NCBI RefSeq assembly: GCF_031200575.1 | Contig: NZ_CP133597.1 | Location: 1,488,001 to 1,552,000 of the forward strand | Length of the DNA: 64,000 bases | DNA from: Ferroplasma sp. | GTDB taxonomy: Archaea; Thermoplasmatota; Thermoplasmata; Thermoplasmatales; Thermoplasmataceae | Direction: 5' to 3' | In this document: positions 18,371-27,840 of the stretch, in pieces | Layout: each line of letters begins with the position of its first letter | How positions within the stretch are numbered: the stretch's first letter is position 1 | The notes under the pieces: model-generated | What the model saw: the letters and a program-made list of their open reading frames with translations, nothing else | What the model was told of the DNA's origin: nothing | Database searches by the model: none | Position numbers and translations under genes: made by a program

Positions 18371-18538
18371 ATGTGTGAAGATTGTATGGATGAGGCGTGC
18401 CAGTGTATCAAATGTTATAATTACCGCCATAATTCAGCGTGCCCGGTCTGCGGGCATACAATATTCCTTGACTGCTGCCAGGGATTCATCAGGCACCAAT
18501 ACGAGTTGAATTTTAATATTGATCATGATTCAAAATAA
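18371..18538 (+). CDS. 55-residue Cys-rich protein, probable zinc-binding
   Basis: Short open frame MCEDCMDEACQC...DHDSK. Nine of the first 36 residues are Cys: C2, C5, C10, C12, C15, C24, C27, C35 and C36, with His at 20, 29 and 42. CPVCGH is a typical half zinc-ribbon and CxxC pairs recur (C2-C5, C12-C15, C24-C27), so a small treble-clef or double-zinc fold is likely. A TATA-like box (18341-18350, ttttaataat) lies about 25 bases before the ATG, as expected for a leaderless gene. It overlaps the convergent SRPBCC gene by 16 bases. Family not recognised; function unknown. Confidence 0.65.
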   Translation: MCEDCMDEACQCIKCYNYRHNSACPVCGHTIFLDCCQGFIRHQYELNFNIDHDSK

Positions 18539-18918
18539 TCCTTTATTCTCTTAAGGGCATCCTCAGTACCCTGCTCAAAATGCCCCTGCAGTTTATTTGA
18601 AAATGCCCGCAACATTGGAGAAAGCCTTATGTTCCATATTGATACTATTTTCACCGGATTATCCCCCTCAAGATCGGTTATCTTCTCTCCTGTAAATGGC
18701 CCCTTAAAATATTTCTCAGTCAATCTGAAATTTGCATCGTCCTTCTCCAGCTTCATTTTCCCCTTGCCAGGAAAGGCAAATTGAACAAGATATGTATCTC
18801 CATCTTTTTCAATGCTCCTGGTTCCATGCCAGAATTCCGGTATCCTCTTATAATCGTTTATGAGTTCCCATATCCTGCCCTTATCTGAGTTAACTTCAAT
18901 TTCTCTTCTGAACTCCAT
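18523..18918 (-). CDS. SRPBCC (START/Bet v1-like) protein
   Basis: 131 residues with the SRPBCC order: an opening strand FRREIEVNSDKGRIWELINDYKRIPEFW, central sheet segments (GTRSIEKDGDTYLVQFAF, KIVSIWNIRLSPM), and a long C-terminal helix FEQGTEDALKRIKDYFES. Such proteins enclose a hydrophobic cavity and act as small-molecule binding or cyclase/aromatase-like proteins, or as CoQ-binding or co-chaperone factors. No ligand can be named. Monocistronic and convergent with the small Cys-rich gene. Confidence 0.75.
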   Translation of the reverse strand: MEFRREIEVNSDKGRIWELINDYKRIPEFWHGTRSIEKDGDTYLVQFAFPGKGKMKLEKDDANFRLTEKYFKGPFTGEKITDLEGDNPVKIVSIWNIRLSPMLRAFSNKLQGHFEQGTEDALKRIKDYFES

Positions 18919-18990
18919 GGCTCAGGATATCCTGTTTATATATCAACTTTTATTGATTTTCAAATTAGACATGCATAACAATTATTGTTT

Positions 18991-20526
18991 TTATTTTGGT
19001 CTTCTTCTTAAGAATACTGACATTATACCGATAATTACGATTCCAACTATAATTAATGTTATTAGAAGCTTATATCCATAATCCGGTGCCAGGGTTTTAT
19101 TAACAACTGCCGGTATTTTTGTGAATGTAACATTTACGGTTGGGGAAGTGCCATTAACCACTACTGTTCCATTATTGTTAGAAGTGCTATAACCACTGAC
19201 TGCGGCAACACTGTAATTATAGGTTCCATTGTAAAGTGTGAATACAATGCTGTGGTTATTGGAACTCAGGATAGACCCATCGACTGATACAGACCATGAT
19301 GTTCCGTTTTCAAGCCCGGTTTCATTAAATGCTACATAGTATGTTTGCCTTGTACTCATAGTATAGGACTTGCCGGCACTGAGGTTAAATTTATCCTGGA
19401 ATATTTTCTGCCCGTTTTCTGTGTACAGGCTAAAGTTATAATGCCCCGGAAATAGGGATAGATCTATTGCACTGCCTGTAAAATTAAACATAACCCGGTT
19501 CAGTGAAACATAACCGGAGGATATTCCCGGATTAAAATTCAGAATAGAAATACTGGATGATGTGTATAGTTCACCCGGGCTGCCATTTCCTGATCTAATA
19601 TCAACGGCAGGAATATTATTGTATGATACATAGTTCTCTGTTATATTGCATATTCCTTCGGCAGTGTCTGAACCGTGATTGTATGCATCTTCAACTGCCT
19701 GGTAGTTATGGCCGTTCCAGCATTCAAGATACATTATTACGTTTACATTTATAGCCCTGGTGTCAGCACCATCGCCTGGACCACCGATAATTAATCCGGC
19801 GTCTATTGGAAGATTGTTATTATTAAGCTGGTTTCCATTAACTATGAAACCATAATCTGCTGCCATATTTCCTGCAAAAGTGAAGTTTAATGTATCATAG
19901 GTAACCCATCCATTTCCACTATTGTATTCCATGTAAATATGGGGGAATCCAGATTTTATGAATGATACGCTTCTCAGCTGAAGCTGTTTATAACTGAATG
20001 ATTCGAAATATCCACCGTTAGCTCTATAATAATATAGAACTCCAGAACTTGATTTATATACTGTGCCGTTCCCTACTATGGAACTATGATGCATTTCTGA
20101 ATTTGCTGAGGTAAAGTTCCATACATTATCTATAAATGCTACCTGCCTGCTGCTGGTATTCAGGATGGCAACATTCTGAACCCAGTACGTATAATTTTGC
20201 CCGTTCAGGCTGAACCTGTAGATTAAATTTAGCTGTGTTCCTGCATTTGATGGGCATGAACTTATGGAGGAATTGTAAGTTGTTAGATTGGTAATTATAA
20301 CCCCGCCTTCAAAAGAAGTACTGTTGAAATAGAAACCATTGCTGCTGGAGTTTATGCCATAATCGGCTATCCCCATTGGAGCAGGTTCATTGTGATAATA
20401 AGCACTGGGTGATACTGTGGCAGGCAAAATATCACTTTCCTGGTGTCCGGGGGTCCCGGCATAAATTACGGTTACCATTAAAAGAGTTAATATTATGGCA
20501 ATTGCCACAGAAATATATTTAGACAT
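18991..20526 (-). CDS. Thermopsin-family (A5) protease, membrane-anchored
   Basis: 511 residues. A secretion/anchor helix spans residues 5-24, followed by the thermopsin hallmark APMGIADYGI near residue 50 and the FEGGVIITNLTTYN strand region. The A5 core covers about 45-390. Residues about 400-470 form an added beta domain (YYVAFNETGLENGTSWSVSVDG, then GTYNYSVAAVSGY) of a kind common on secreted Thermoplasmatales proteins. A second hydrophobic helix near 485-506 and RRRPK follow, so the enzyme would be tethered outside the cell by its C-terminus. Thermopsins work at very acidic pH, which matches an acidophile. Many NxS/T sites fit a glycosylated exoenzyme. It could supply peptides to the Dpp importer encoded 2.5 kb away. 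Confidence 0.85.
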   Translation of the reverse strand: MSKYISVAIAIILTLLMVTVIYAGTPGHQESDILPATVSPSAYYHNEPAPMGIADYGINSSSNGFYFNSTSFEGGVIITNLTTYNSSISSCPSNAGTQLNLIYRFSLNGQNYTYWVQNVAILNTSSRQVAFIDNVWNFTSANSEMHHSSIVGNGTVYKSSSGVLYYYRANGGYFESFSYKQLQLRSVSFIKSGFPHIYMEYNSGNGWVTYDTLNFTFAGNMAADYGFIVNGNQLNNNNLPIDAGLIIGGPGDGADTRAINVNVIMYLECWNGHNYQAVEDAYNHGSDTAEGICNITENYVSYNNIPAVDIRSGNGSPGELYTSSSISILNFNPGISSGYVSLNRVMFNFTGSAIDLSLFPGHYNFSLYTENGQKIFQDKFNLSAGKSYTMSTRQTYYVAFNETGLENGTSWSVSVDGSILSSNNHSIVFTLYNGTYNYSVAAVSGYSTSNNNGTVVVNGTSPTVNVTFTKIPAVVNKTLAPDYGYKLLITLIIVGIVIIGIMSVFLRRRPK

Positions 20527-20656
20527 TTTTCAAATTAAGTATTATATTATATAAAAATATTTTCAATTGCATGGTATTTACTTGTAACTAGAGTATTCAG
20601 ATAATTGCAGGCACCGTCCCGAATAACATGATTAACTTAATATCGCATTTAATCTT

Positions 20657-21427
20657 ATGATTTTTATGGATGAGGTGCTTATAACCAGGAAGGATAGGAT
20701 AACCATAATAACTATAAACAGGCCGGATGTTAGGAATGCTGTAAATTATAAAACATCTAAAATGCTGGAGAATGCCATGCTGGAGTTTAATTCTGACAGT
20801 ATCCAGCATATAGCCATTATAACAGGAACAGGAGGCAATTTTTCTGCAGGTGCTGATCTTTCGGATGCAGAGAAAATGGGCGGTGAGGTGTTAAATAAAA
20901 ATGGTCCTATGGGATTCTCAAGGATGGACTTTCAAAAGCCAGTGATAGCAGCAGTAGAAGGGTACTGTGTTGCCGGTGGCTTGGAAATGGCGCTGGCCGC
21001 GGATATAAGAGTTGCAGGCAAAAATGCAAAGCTTGGTTTCCTGGAAAGGCGGTTCGGGGTCCCTTTAATAGATGGAGGTACACAGCGGCTTCCACGTATA
21101 ATAGGCATGGGCAGGGCACTGGATCTCATCCTCACAGGAAAAATTATTTCGGCAGATGAGGCACATCGTATAGGGCTTATAAATTATCTCGCTGAGGGGG
21201 GCAAGGCACTTGAAAAAGCAGTAGAGATTGCCATGCTTATTGATTCATTCCCTTGGACTACTGTAGTGAACGATAGGCTTGCACTAATACAGGGAATTTC
21301 AGGTACTCTTGATGATGGATTAAGAGTGGAGGCAGAGTTTGGAAAAAAAACAATAGAAAGTGGAGTTGTGAAAGAGGGTGCAGAGAGATTCCTGTCAGGG
21401 TCCGGCAGGCATGGAAACAGGAAATAA
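20657..21427 (+). CDS. Enoyl-CoA hydratase/isomerase family protein
   Basis: About 256 residues of the crotonase family. The oxyanion-hole segment GGNFSAGADLS near residue 60, the second backbone-amide region GYCVAGGLEMALAADIRVAG near 105, and the FGVPLIDGGTQRLPR loop near 140 are present. Members hydrate or isomerise enoyl-CoA esters in fatty acid or aromatic degradation; the exact reaction is open. The start may be the ATG at 20657 or the one three codons later (20666, MDEVLITRK). Opposite-strand neighbours are an HpaB-like oxygenase and an acyl-CoA ligase, which suggests a degradation cluster. Confidence 0.88.
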   Translation: MIFMDEVLITRKDRITIITINRPDVRNAVNYKTSKMLENAMLEFNSDSIQHIAIITGTGGNFSAGADLSDAEKMGGEVLNKNGPMGFSRMDFQKPVIAAVEGYCVAGGLEMALAADIRVAGKNAKLGFLERRFGVPLIDGGTQRLPRIIGMGRALDLILTGKIISADEAHRIGLINYLAEGGKALEKAVEIAMLIDSFPWTTVVNDRLALIQGISGTLDDGLRVEAEFGKKTIESGVVKEGAERFLSGSGRHGNRK

Positions 21428-21477
21428 AGTGATTAAACCTAAATACAAAGGTAAAGCCTTGAAGTAAAAAATAATAT

Positions 21478-22941
21478 TTATTGCTTTAAGTGATCGTCTA
21501 TCCCAGAAGCATACCTGCCAAGGGCTATGCTACCGGAATAATCGTATGACCTGTTCAGCTCCAGAATGCTTGCCTCTATGGAGCCCTCAGCGTGTATCAT
21601 GCCTGCAAGGTAAAGTGCCCCGAATGATGAGATAAATTCCCTAAGAGTTTGAAATAGCCTAATCCGGTTGAGTGTTTCATCCCTATTCCTCCCTGTGAGA
21701 TATTTCAATAATGTTCCTCCCTCTGCCGGGTTTTCGAAATCCTCATATGATGGGAGTGTCGCGACCATTCCACCGGCAATGTCAACTATATTCTTTATTA
21801 CATCTGTATAATTCTGATTGGCAAACAGCTTTCCAACATTTGTATAAATTATATTCGGTATCGCCAGTTTTGACGATTTGTCATAACTGCATCTGTATGC
21901 TGCTGCTATTGCATTTGCCCTGAGTGTTTCCTTGTATTCAACCAGCACTGATAGATTTCTCCTTATGTTTGACCTATCTGCAACTCCGTTGTATTCTGCC
22001 AATAGCTTTCCTATGCCTATAAGGAAATCAGCCATGGCGGCCCGGTAGGAAAGAGCTGTGAATCTATGGAAAGTTGGGAACATCATGGCCAGAAACCCTG
22101 CAAAATCATATTCACCATTTAAAAATATTCTGTCATTCGGTATGAACACGTTATCAAATACCGTAACTGTCTCTACCTCAACATTTTTTCTCCCTATGAT
22201 TGAAAGTGTGTCATTTTTAACTGTTTCTACTTCCTTCAGCGGCCTTGCAAACATTGTAATCCCCGGTGTAGATGCGGGAATTGCAAAGGCCACAGCATAA
22301 TCCTTATCCTCGGGTCCCATATTCCGGGTAGGGATTACTATAATTTCATTGGCAGCTATCGATTGTGTTGTATGTGCCTTGGCTCCTGATACATATATCC
22401 CCTTTTCATCTCTTTTGACTATATGCACATACATATCAGGATCGCTCTGTTCTGATGGTTTTAATGATCTGTTTCCCTTTACATCGGTCTGGGCAAGTGC
22501 AAGGCTTAAATCATTTTTTGCAGAGAAATTATAGAATTTCAGCACGTTTTCATAATAATTTGTATGATATTTGTCATCTACCCTTTTTGCCACATACATA
22601 AGGGCTAATATGGCATCCGTTCCTATTGCCTTAACAATGTTGAACTGCCCCCTACCAAGTCTGGTGGTTTCATATATCAGGTCATGGCGGTGCATTAGGT
22701 CCTCAGTATTTTCTGGTATCCTGTAAAATGAACTTATTTCACCCAATCCTGGATCACTGTAACAGGTTAATTTCCCGTATTCCGGGTCCAACTGGAGTTT
22801 GTATATAGAAGATGCATGATCAACTGGAACTTTCAATGCAAAATGTTCTGCAACGTTTTTAACAGATTTCCCACGATAATAAACTACCCTTCCGTCGTTA
22901 AGGCTCCTGAGATAATCTTCTGCTTTTATAACCATAAACAT
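21478..22941 (-). CDS. 4-hydroxyphenylacetate 3-hydroxylase family (HpaB-like) flavoprotein
   Basis: About 487 residues of the HpaB / 4-hydroxybutyryl-CoA dehydratase superfamily, which has the acyl-CoA dehydrogenase fold. The middle region GAKAHTTQSIAANEIIVIPT and the NDTLSIIGRKNVEVETVTVFDNVFIPNDR flavin-binding region are typical. The FHRFTALSYRAA segment keeps the His that in dehydratases helps bind a [4Fe-4S] cluster, but the three cluster cysteines are absent, so a flavin-dependent monooxygenase is more likely than a dehydratase. HpaB enzymes need reduced FAD from a small reductase, not seen adjacent. Start probably MFMVIKAEDY; the second Met is an alternative. Faces divergently toward the acyl-CoA ligase at 23053. 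Confidence 0.82.
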   Translation of the reverse strand: MFMVIKAEDYLRSLNDGRVVYYRGKSVKNVAEHFALKVPVDHASSIYKLQLDPEYGKLTCYSDPGLGEISSFYRIPENTEDLMHRHDLIYETTRLGRGQFNIVKAIGTDAILALMYVAKRVDDKYHTNYYENVLKFYNFSAKNDLSLALAQTDVKGNRSLKPSEQSDPDMYVHIVKRDEKGIYVSGAKAHTTQSIAANEIIVIPTRNMGPEDKDYAVAFAIPASTPGITMFARPLKEVETVKNDTLSIIGRKNVEVETVTVFDNVFIPNDRIFLNGEYDFAGFLAMMFPTFHRFTALSYRAAMADFLIGIGKLLAEYNGVADRSNIRRNLSVLVEYKETLRANAIAAAYRCSYDKSSKLAIPNIIYTNVGKLFANQNYTDVIKNIVDIAGGMVATLPSYEDFENPAEGGTLLKYLTGRNRDETLNRIRLFQTLREFISSFGALYLAGMIHAEGSIEASILELNRSYDYSGSIALGRYASGIDDHLKQ

Positions 22942-23052
22942 TTAATATATTACCATTATTTAATTTTCGTATTGGAAATTAAATATCCAGCATCCATCCG
23001 TTTATCATTGTAATACTAAATAAATTTATATATCACTGTATTTTATTTCTTT

Positions 23053-24705
23053 ATGGAAAAATATGAATGGTTTAAAATCTGGCCAAATTATCTCCCTTAT
23101 ACTATAGATTATCCGCAGATGAATATATGGAAACTAATGGAGATTTCCTCAACGTTATATGGTTCCAGAGATGCAATAATATACTATGGGAATCACATAA
23201 AATATGGCGAAATTAATAAAGCTATTAAAAATTTATCACTGTTCATAAACTCCATGGAAATTTGTAAGGGAGACAGAATCGGAATAATGATGCAGAATTC
23301 CCCACAATTTATTATATCCTTCTTTGCCATTGCACGTGCCGGTGCAACAATAGTTTTAATGAGCCCTGCCCTGGATTATGACACTGCTTCCTATATTTTA
23401 AAAGAAACCGGTATGAAACTGATAATAACAACCTCTGAACTGGCAAAAGTTCCAGAAAAATTGCATGATGAATTTAAAATACCTGTTATATGCGGGTCAC
23501 TCAGTGACTATATCAAAAAACCGGATATTCCTGTTCCAGATTTTATAATGGGTAATTACCCGACCTTTGGAACCCCGTGGAACGAGGCTATAAAAGAGAG
23601 AACAGGCGAAATCAGTGTTGCTTCAAATATGGATGATGAGGCCTTAATAGCATACACATCCGGTACAACGGGTATACCAAAAGGCTGCATACATACAAAT
23701 AAATCGGTGATAGCAAATGCTATTGGCGCTTCCATATGGAGAAGACTTACATCCTCTGCTAACGAACTTGGGGCTGCCCCGTTTTTCCATGTAACCGGCC
23801 TGGCATTTTCAATGCTATCGCCTGTATACTCAGGAGCCACTGTTACAATTTTAACCAGATGGAATAGTGAAGCAGCAATTCAGGCCATAGAGAAATATAA
23901 AGTAACGCACTTTGTTTCAGTTGCGCCGATGATAGTGGACCTTTTGAATCAGAAGGATTTAGCAGAAAGGGATTTCTCTTCTATGAGATTCATAGGGGGT
24001 GGAGGAGCCGCAATGCCAAAAGTACTGGCGGAAAGAATGGAGGAATTGTTCCATATACCATTTGTGGAGGGCTACGGAATGACAGAGGCCATGGGGCAGA
24101 CCCACATAAATCCGCCGGAACATAGAAAACTACAGTGTATTGGAATTCCACAGTTTGGTTACGACGCAAAGATAGTCTCAACTGAAACAGGAAAAGTTGT
24201 TAAGGATGAAACAGGCGAAATTGTAGTTTCCGGACCCAGCTTATTTAAAGGCTACCTTAATAAGCCTGAAGATACAGAAAAAGCATTTATCACCATAGAA
24301 GGCATGAAATTCCTAAGGACAGGCGATATAGGTTATATGGATGATGATGGATCATTTTTTGTGGTGGATAGGGTAAAAAGAATGATTAACCGTGCCGGGT
24401 TCAAGGTCTGGCCTGCAGAAATTGATAGCCTTATGCTGCGTCATCCGGACATACTGGAAGTATGTACTGTAGGAACACCTGATCCCAGGGTCGGTGAGGA
24501 GGTTAAGGCATATATTGTGCTGAAAAACTCCGGGAAAGACAGGAATATAAATGAAATGGAAATAATTGCCTGGGCAAAAGAAAACATCGGTGGTTATAAA
24601 TATCCACACATAATAGAATACACGGATACATTGCCTAAAACCGCATCAGGTAAAATTGACTGGAAAAAATTACAGGATAAGGAAAGAAAAAATCAATATA
24701 AATAA
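23053..24705 (+). CDS. AMP-forming acyl-CoA synthetase (class I adenylate-forming)
   Basis: 550 residues. Activates a carboxylic acid to an acyl-CoA by way of an acyl-AMP. Conserved motifs: AYTSGTTGIPKG (ATP-binding P-loop), GYGMTEAMG, TGDIGYMDDDG, VDRVKRMINRAGFKVWPAEID hinge, and the catalytic lysine region KTASGKIDWKK at the C-terminus. The substrate cannot be read; the neighbouring HpaB-like oxygenase and enoyl-CoA hydratase suggest an aromatic or branched acid. Followed, tail to tail, by the MFS transporter gene at 24735. Confidence 0.9.
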   Translation: MEKYEWFKIWPNYLPYTIDYPQMNIWKLMEISSTLYGSRDAIIYYGNHIKYGEINKAIKNLSLFINSMEICKGDRIGIMMQNSPQFIISFFAIARAGATIVLMSPALDYDTASYILKETGMKLIITTSELAKVPEKLHDEFKIPVICGSLSDYIKKPDIPVPDFIMGNYPTFGTPWNEAIKERTGEISVASNMDDEALIAYTSGTTGIPKGCIHTNKSVIANAIGASIWRRLTSSANELGAAPFFHVTGLAFSMLSPVYSGATVTILTRWNSEAAIQAIEKYKVTHFVSVAPMIVDLLNQKDLAERDFSSMRFIGGGGAAMPKVLAERMEELFHIPFVEGYGMTEAMGQTHINPPEHRKLQCIGIPQFGYDAKIVSTETGKVVKDETGEIVVSGPSLFKGYLNKPEDTEKAFITIEGMKFLRTGDIGYMDDDGSFFVVDRVKRMINRAGFKVWPAEIDSLMLRHPDILEVCTVGTPDPRVGEEVKAYIVLKNSGKDRNINEMEIIAWAKENIGGYKYPHIIEYTDTLPKTASGKIDWKKLQDKERKNQYK

Positions 24706-24734
24706 AAATTTTAAATTAAACAACTTTTATTAAT

Positions 24735-26066
24735 TTATTCTTTAACAAAAATCGCAGAAATATCCTCCAGTTCTTTTTTGTTTGTTTCAGTTTTCTTCCC
24801 CATCCAGAATACAGTTACAATTGTTGCACCAAAACAAATAGCTGCATATGTCAGGAGCATGCCTGGTACTTTGTAATAGGTCAATAATAAAGCCCCACCC
24901 AATATTCCTATAATACCGGCTACCCTTATGCCTCCAACACTGATTCCCTGTCCGATACCTCTGATTTCGGTTGGATACAGTTCTGTAGAAAGTGAGTATA
25001 TTACCGGAATGTAAAATGATTGTATAAAACCGCCAATTGCAAGAGATATGAGCATGAGTGGAACATTAAAATACGCATGCGAAGAAAATATTACCATAGA
25101 GATCAACGATAATCCAAGTCCTACCGCTCCTATAACTATCATTTTTATCCTTCCAAGCATATCAATTAATTTGAAAGCTACAATATTCCCTATTATCACA
25201 GGAGTTACCCAGGCACCGGCCGTAAATAAAAGCGTGTTTGATTTTGGGATATGTAGGGATAATAGTAAAACCGGCGTCAGTTCAAGAAGGCCGGAAGCCG
25301 GGATATTTAATAGCATAACAAGAAATAGAGGTATAGTAACACCCCATATATATGGCTTCATGAGTTTACTTTCTGGTTCTATATATTTTTCATATTTTGG
25401 TAAATTATCCCTTGAAAGCCCTATTTCATCAATGGCCTTTTCTGCCTCAGCAATTTTGCCATGAACTGCTAACCATCTTGGGGTTTCTGGTAATTTGGAT
25501 CTAAGTACCAGTCCCATCACCGGGGGAATTACACCGAATATAAATAAAATCCTCCACTGTAATGCACCCAGTGGGACAAGCAAAAATGCGATTATATATG
25601 CAACTAAAGCACCTACATTTGCTATAATCCAGAAGAAATCAAATGATGAGCCACGCTTATCTGGCTCTACAAACTCCGATAGGAGAGTAATTGCCGGCAC
25701 ATAGTCAGCACCTATTGCAAAACCGACAATAATTCTGAATATTAACAATGAATCGTAATTCGGGGCAAGTCCTGAAAGAAGTTCGAATATAATAAACAGC
25801 AACAGAGTTAAAATGAAACTTCGTTTTCTCCCAATTTTATCAGATAGAAATCCGAAGGAAATTGCACCGAATAATCCGCCAACAAATGTCATTGAACCTA
25901 AAAGCCCGAATTCTGGTGTAGTAATTTTAAGTGACGAAATTATACTCGCAGAGGCTCCGCCAACTACACTTGTGTCAAATATATCAGTAAATGCACCAAT
26001 AGCAGTTGCAACATATAAAAGTCGTATAAATTTATTGAATAAATTATTATTTATAATTTTATCCAT
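24735..26066 (-). CDS. MFS transporter (metabolite:H+ symporter type)
   Basis: 443 residues, twelve predicted membrane helices. The loop 2-3 signature GFLSDKIGRKRSF and the middle-loop LPETPRWLAVHGK resemble the sugar/organic acid branch (SP or aromatic acid:H+ symporter), and SVGGIRVAGIIG near helix 10 is typical of it. It probably imports an organic acid or sugar with protons; placement next to an acyl-CoA ligase and an HpaB-like oxygenase favours an organic or aromatic acid. Substrate is inference. The start of the gene (MDKIINNNLF) lies next to a 319-base AT-rich region. Confidence 0.85.
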   Translation of the reverse strand: MDKIINNNLFNKFIRLLYVATAIGAFTDIFDTSVVGGASASIISSLKITTPEFGLLGSMTFVGGLFGAISFGFLSDKIGRKRSFILTLLLFIIFELLSGLAPNYDSLLIFRIIVGFAIGADYVPAITLLSEFVEPDKRGSSFDFFWIIANVGALVAYIIAFLLVPLGALQWRILFIFGVIPPVMGLVLRSKLPETPRWLAVHGKIAEAEKAIDEIGLSRDNLPKYEKYIEPESKLMKPYIWGVTIPLFLVMLLNIPASGLLELTPVLLLSLHIPKSNTLLFTAGAWVTPVIIGNIVAFKLIDMLGRIKMIVIGAVGLGLSLISMVIFSSHAYFNVPLMLISLAIGGFIQSFYIPVIYSLSTELYPTEIRGIGQGISVGGIRVAGIIGILGGALLLTYYKVPGMLLTYAAICFGATIVTVFWMGKKTETNKKELEDISAIFVKE

Positions 26067-26385
26067 AACAGCAATTTATTTCTTATATTTAAATTTATAT
26101 TTTTAAATAGATTGTTTAATTTATGATAGTAGTATATTATCTTACTAAAAAAATAACATTATAACCAAAATAGTTATCTAATTTTATATAATCTATAATG
26201 TTAATCAAAAAAACTCCTATGAATATGTATATATAAACAATATATTACAAGAATTAATAATATTATGTTATCATTCCATCAAATATTATTGGGAATCTTA
26301 TAATTTGAATATACATTTTTATTTAATATTGAATACTGAATATAAACATAAAAATAATGATATCTAATTTATATACAATGTATTT
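26067..26385. other. AT-rich intergenic region
   Basis: Over 300 bases, nearly 80 percent A+T by eye, between the two minus-strand MFS genes. It must contain the promoter of the 24735-26066 gene. I see no coding or RNA gene. Confidence 0.45.
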
Positions 26386-27840
26386 TTATTTCATACTATT
26401 TTTTTCAGAATCCAGAACAACAGCTTTTTTGCTTTTAATACCTGTTATGTATGACATTATTGCGCCTATAACAAGTACTATCATGGAAACAAGAAGCGCA
26501 GAGTGAAGCCCCACAACAAATTTTGAGGATACATTGCCCTCCAATTTATCCAGACCGAGAAATACTTCAAATGTTACGTATCTTGGGACTGTGGACGCTG
26601 CAACCGTAATTGCTATTACATAGCTGAGAAGTGTGCCAATATTGGTAAGTGTCCTGAGAAGCCCGGAGGAAGAGCCATAAAGTTCCCTTGGTGAATTGGA
26701 CATAACAGAACTCGTGTTGGAGGGCCAGAACATAGAACCTCCTAATCCAGTAATTATAGACCCGACAATTACCAGATATATGGGGCTGGTTACACCCAGG
26801 AATAGGTAGACTACAATTCCCATCGCCATTATCAAAATTCCGGTACCCGCGATTATGCCTGGTGGGATTTTATCAGAGAGTCTTCCCATTCTGGGTGATA
26901 GAAGACTGGATAACAGGTACCCTGGCACAAGTATCAGGGAGGCGTCAAAGGGGGAGAAACCCCTAACCCCCTGAAGATACATTATTAATATAAATAGAAC
27001 AGAAAGGAAGCCTATTGCCTGCAGTGTCGCTGCCATTAGTGACAGGGATAATTTTCTGTTTTTAAATGCCCTTGTATCAATAACCGGGCTTTTAGAACGC
27101 TTTTCAATGATGGCAAAGGGAACTAAGATTATAAGTCCGGCTATAACCATGGAAATATTTGTTATATTTGCACCCACCGATGCTACCTCCACAGCACCAT
27201 AGGATATTAATCCCAGTATAGCAATAATCAGTACAGTGCCAACATAATCTATTTTTACGGTGGATTTTTTGTTGTCTTTAATATACTTTTCAGCCATATA
27301 GAATCCTATCAAGCCTATAGGTACATTGATATAAAATATGTACCTCCAGCCGATGAATGTTGTTATAACCCCACCAAGGATTATTCCCAGGACACCGCCT
27401 ATACTCCATCCCATACTGGTAATTCCGAATGCCCGTCCACGCTCTCCCGCTGTAAAGTAATCGGCTATAATGGCGTTACTGTTTGCCTGCAGAAGCACTG
27501 CACCGAAACCCTGAACAATTCTCGATATAATAAGAAAATCAACGTTAGGTGATGCTCCGGCCATGGCTGATCCAACTATAAATATAAGAAAACCTGCGTT
27601 AAATATCCTTCCCCTACCGAATATATCGCCAAGCTTGCCCATCTGGGTTGTTAATGTGGCCAGTACCAGCAAGTATACAAGAATTACCCATATAGTATCC
27701 AGGAACGGAGCCTTCAAATCCACAGTCATTGTTGGAAGTGCAAGCAAAACTATGGTTGTATCGATTGCAGACATTAACATTCCTATCAAAACGCTAATTA
27801 AAATAAATGTGCGGTTTTTATATTCCGATTGCTTATTCAT
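26386..27840 (-). CDS. DHA2-type (14-helix) MFS efflux transporter
   Basis: 484 residues. The motif-C-like LIGMLMSAIDTTIVLLALPTM and loop motif GKLGDIFGRGRIFN match the EmrB/QacA (DHA2) drug:H+ antiporter group; fourteen helices are expected for that group. It is a close paralogue of the protein at 57807-59222, sharing the opening IDTT[TV]VI-ALP, GQGAVLLQANSNA-like and GRAFGITSMGWSIGG segments. Probable export of toxic organics or organic acids. Oriented divergently from the acyl-CoA synthetase at 28596, with a 755-base gap. Confidence 0.85.
   Translation of the reverse strand: MNKQSEYKNRTFILISVLIGMLMSAIDTTIVLLALPTMTVDLKAPFLDTIWVILVYLLVLATLTTQMGKLGDIFGRGRIFNAGFLIFIVGSAMAGASPNVDFLIISRIVQGFGAVLLQANSNAIIADYFTAGERGRAFGITSMGWSIGGVLGIILGGVITTFIGWRYIFYINVPIGLIGFYMAEKYIKDNKKSTVKIDYVGTVLIIAILGLISYGAVEVASVGANITNISMVIAGLIILVPFAIIEKRSKSPVIDTRAFKNRKLSLSLMAATLQAIGFLSVLFILIMYLQGVRGFSPFDASLILVPGYLLSSLLSPRMGRLSDKIPPGIIAGTGILIMAMGIVVYLFLGVTSPIYLVIVGSIITGLGGSMFWPSNTSSVMSNSPRELYGSSSGLLRTLTNIGTLLSYVIAITVAASTVPRYVTFEVFLGLDKLEGNVSSKFVVGLHSALLVSMIVLVIGAIMSYITGIKSKKAVVLDSEKNSMK

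Noticed and set aside
21478-22941. 4-hydroxybutyryl-CoA dehydratase of a carbon-fixation cycle
   Set aside because: The Cys ligands of the [4Fe-4S] cluster that this enzyme needs are missing at the expected places, so the monooxygenase branch is preferred.
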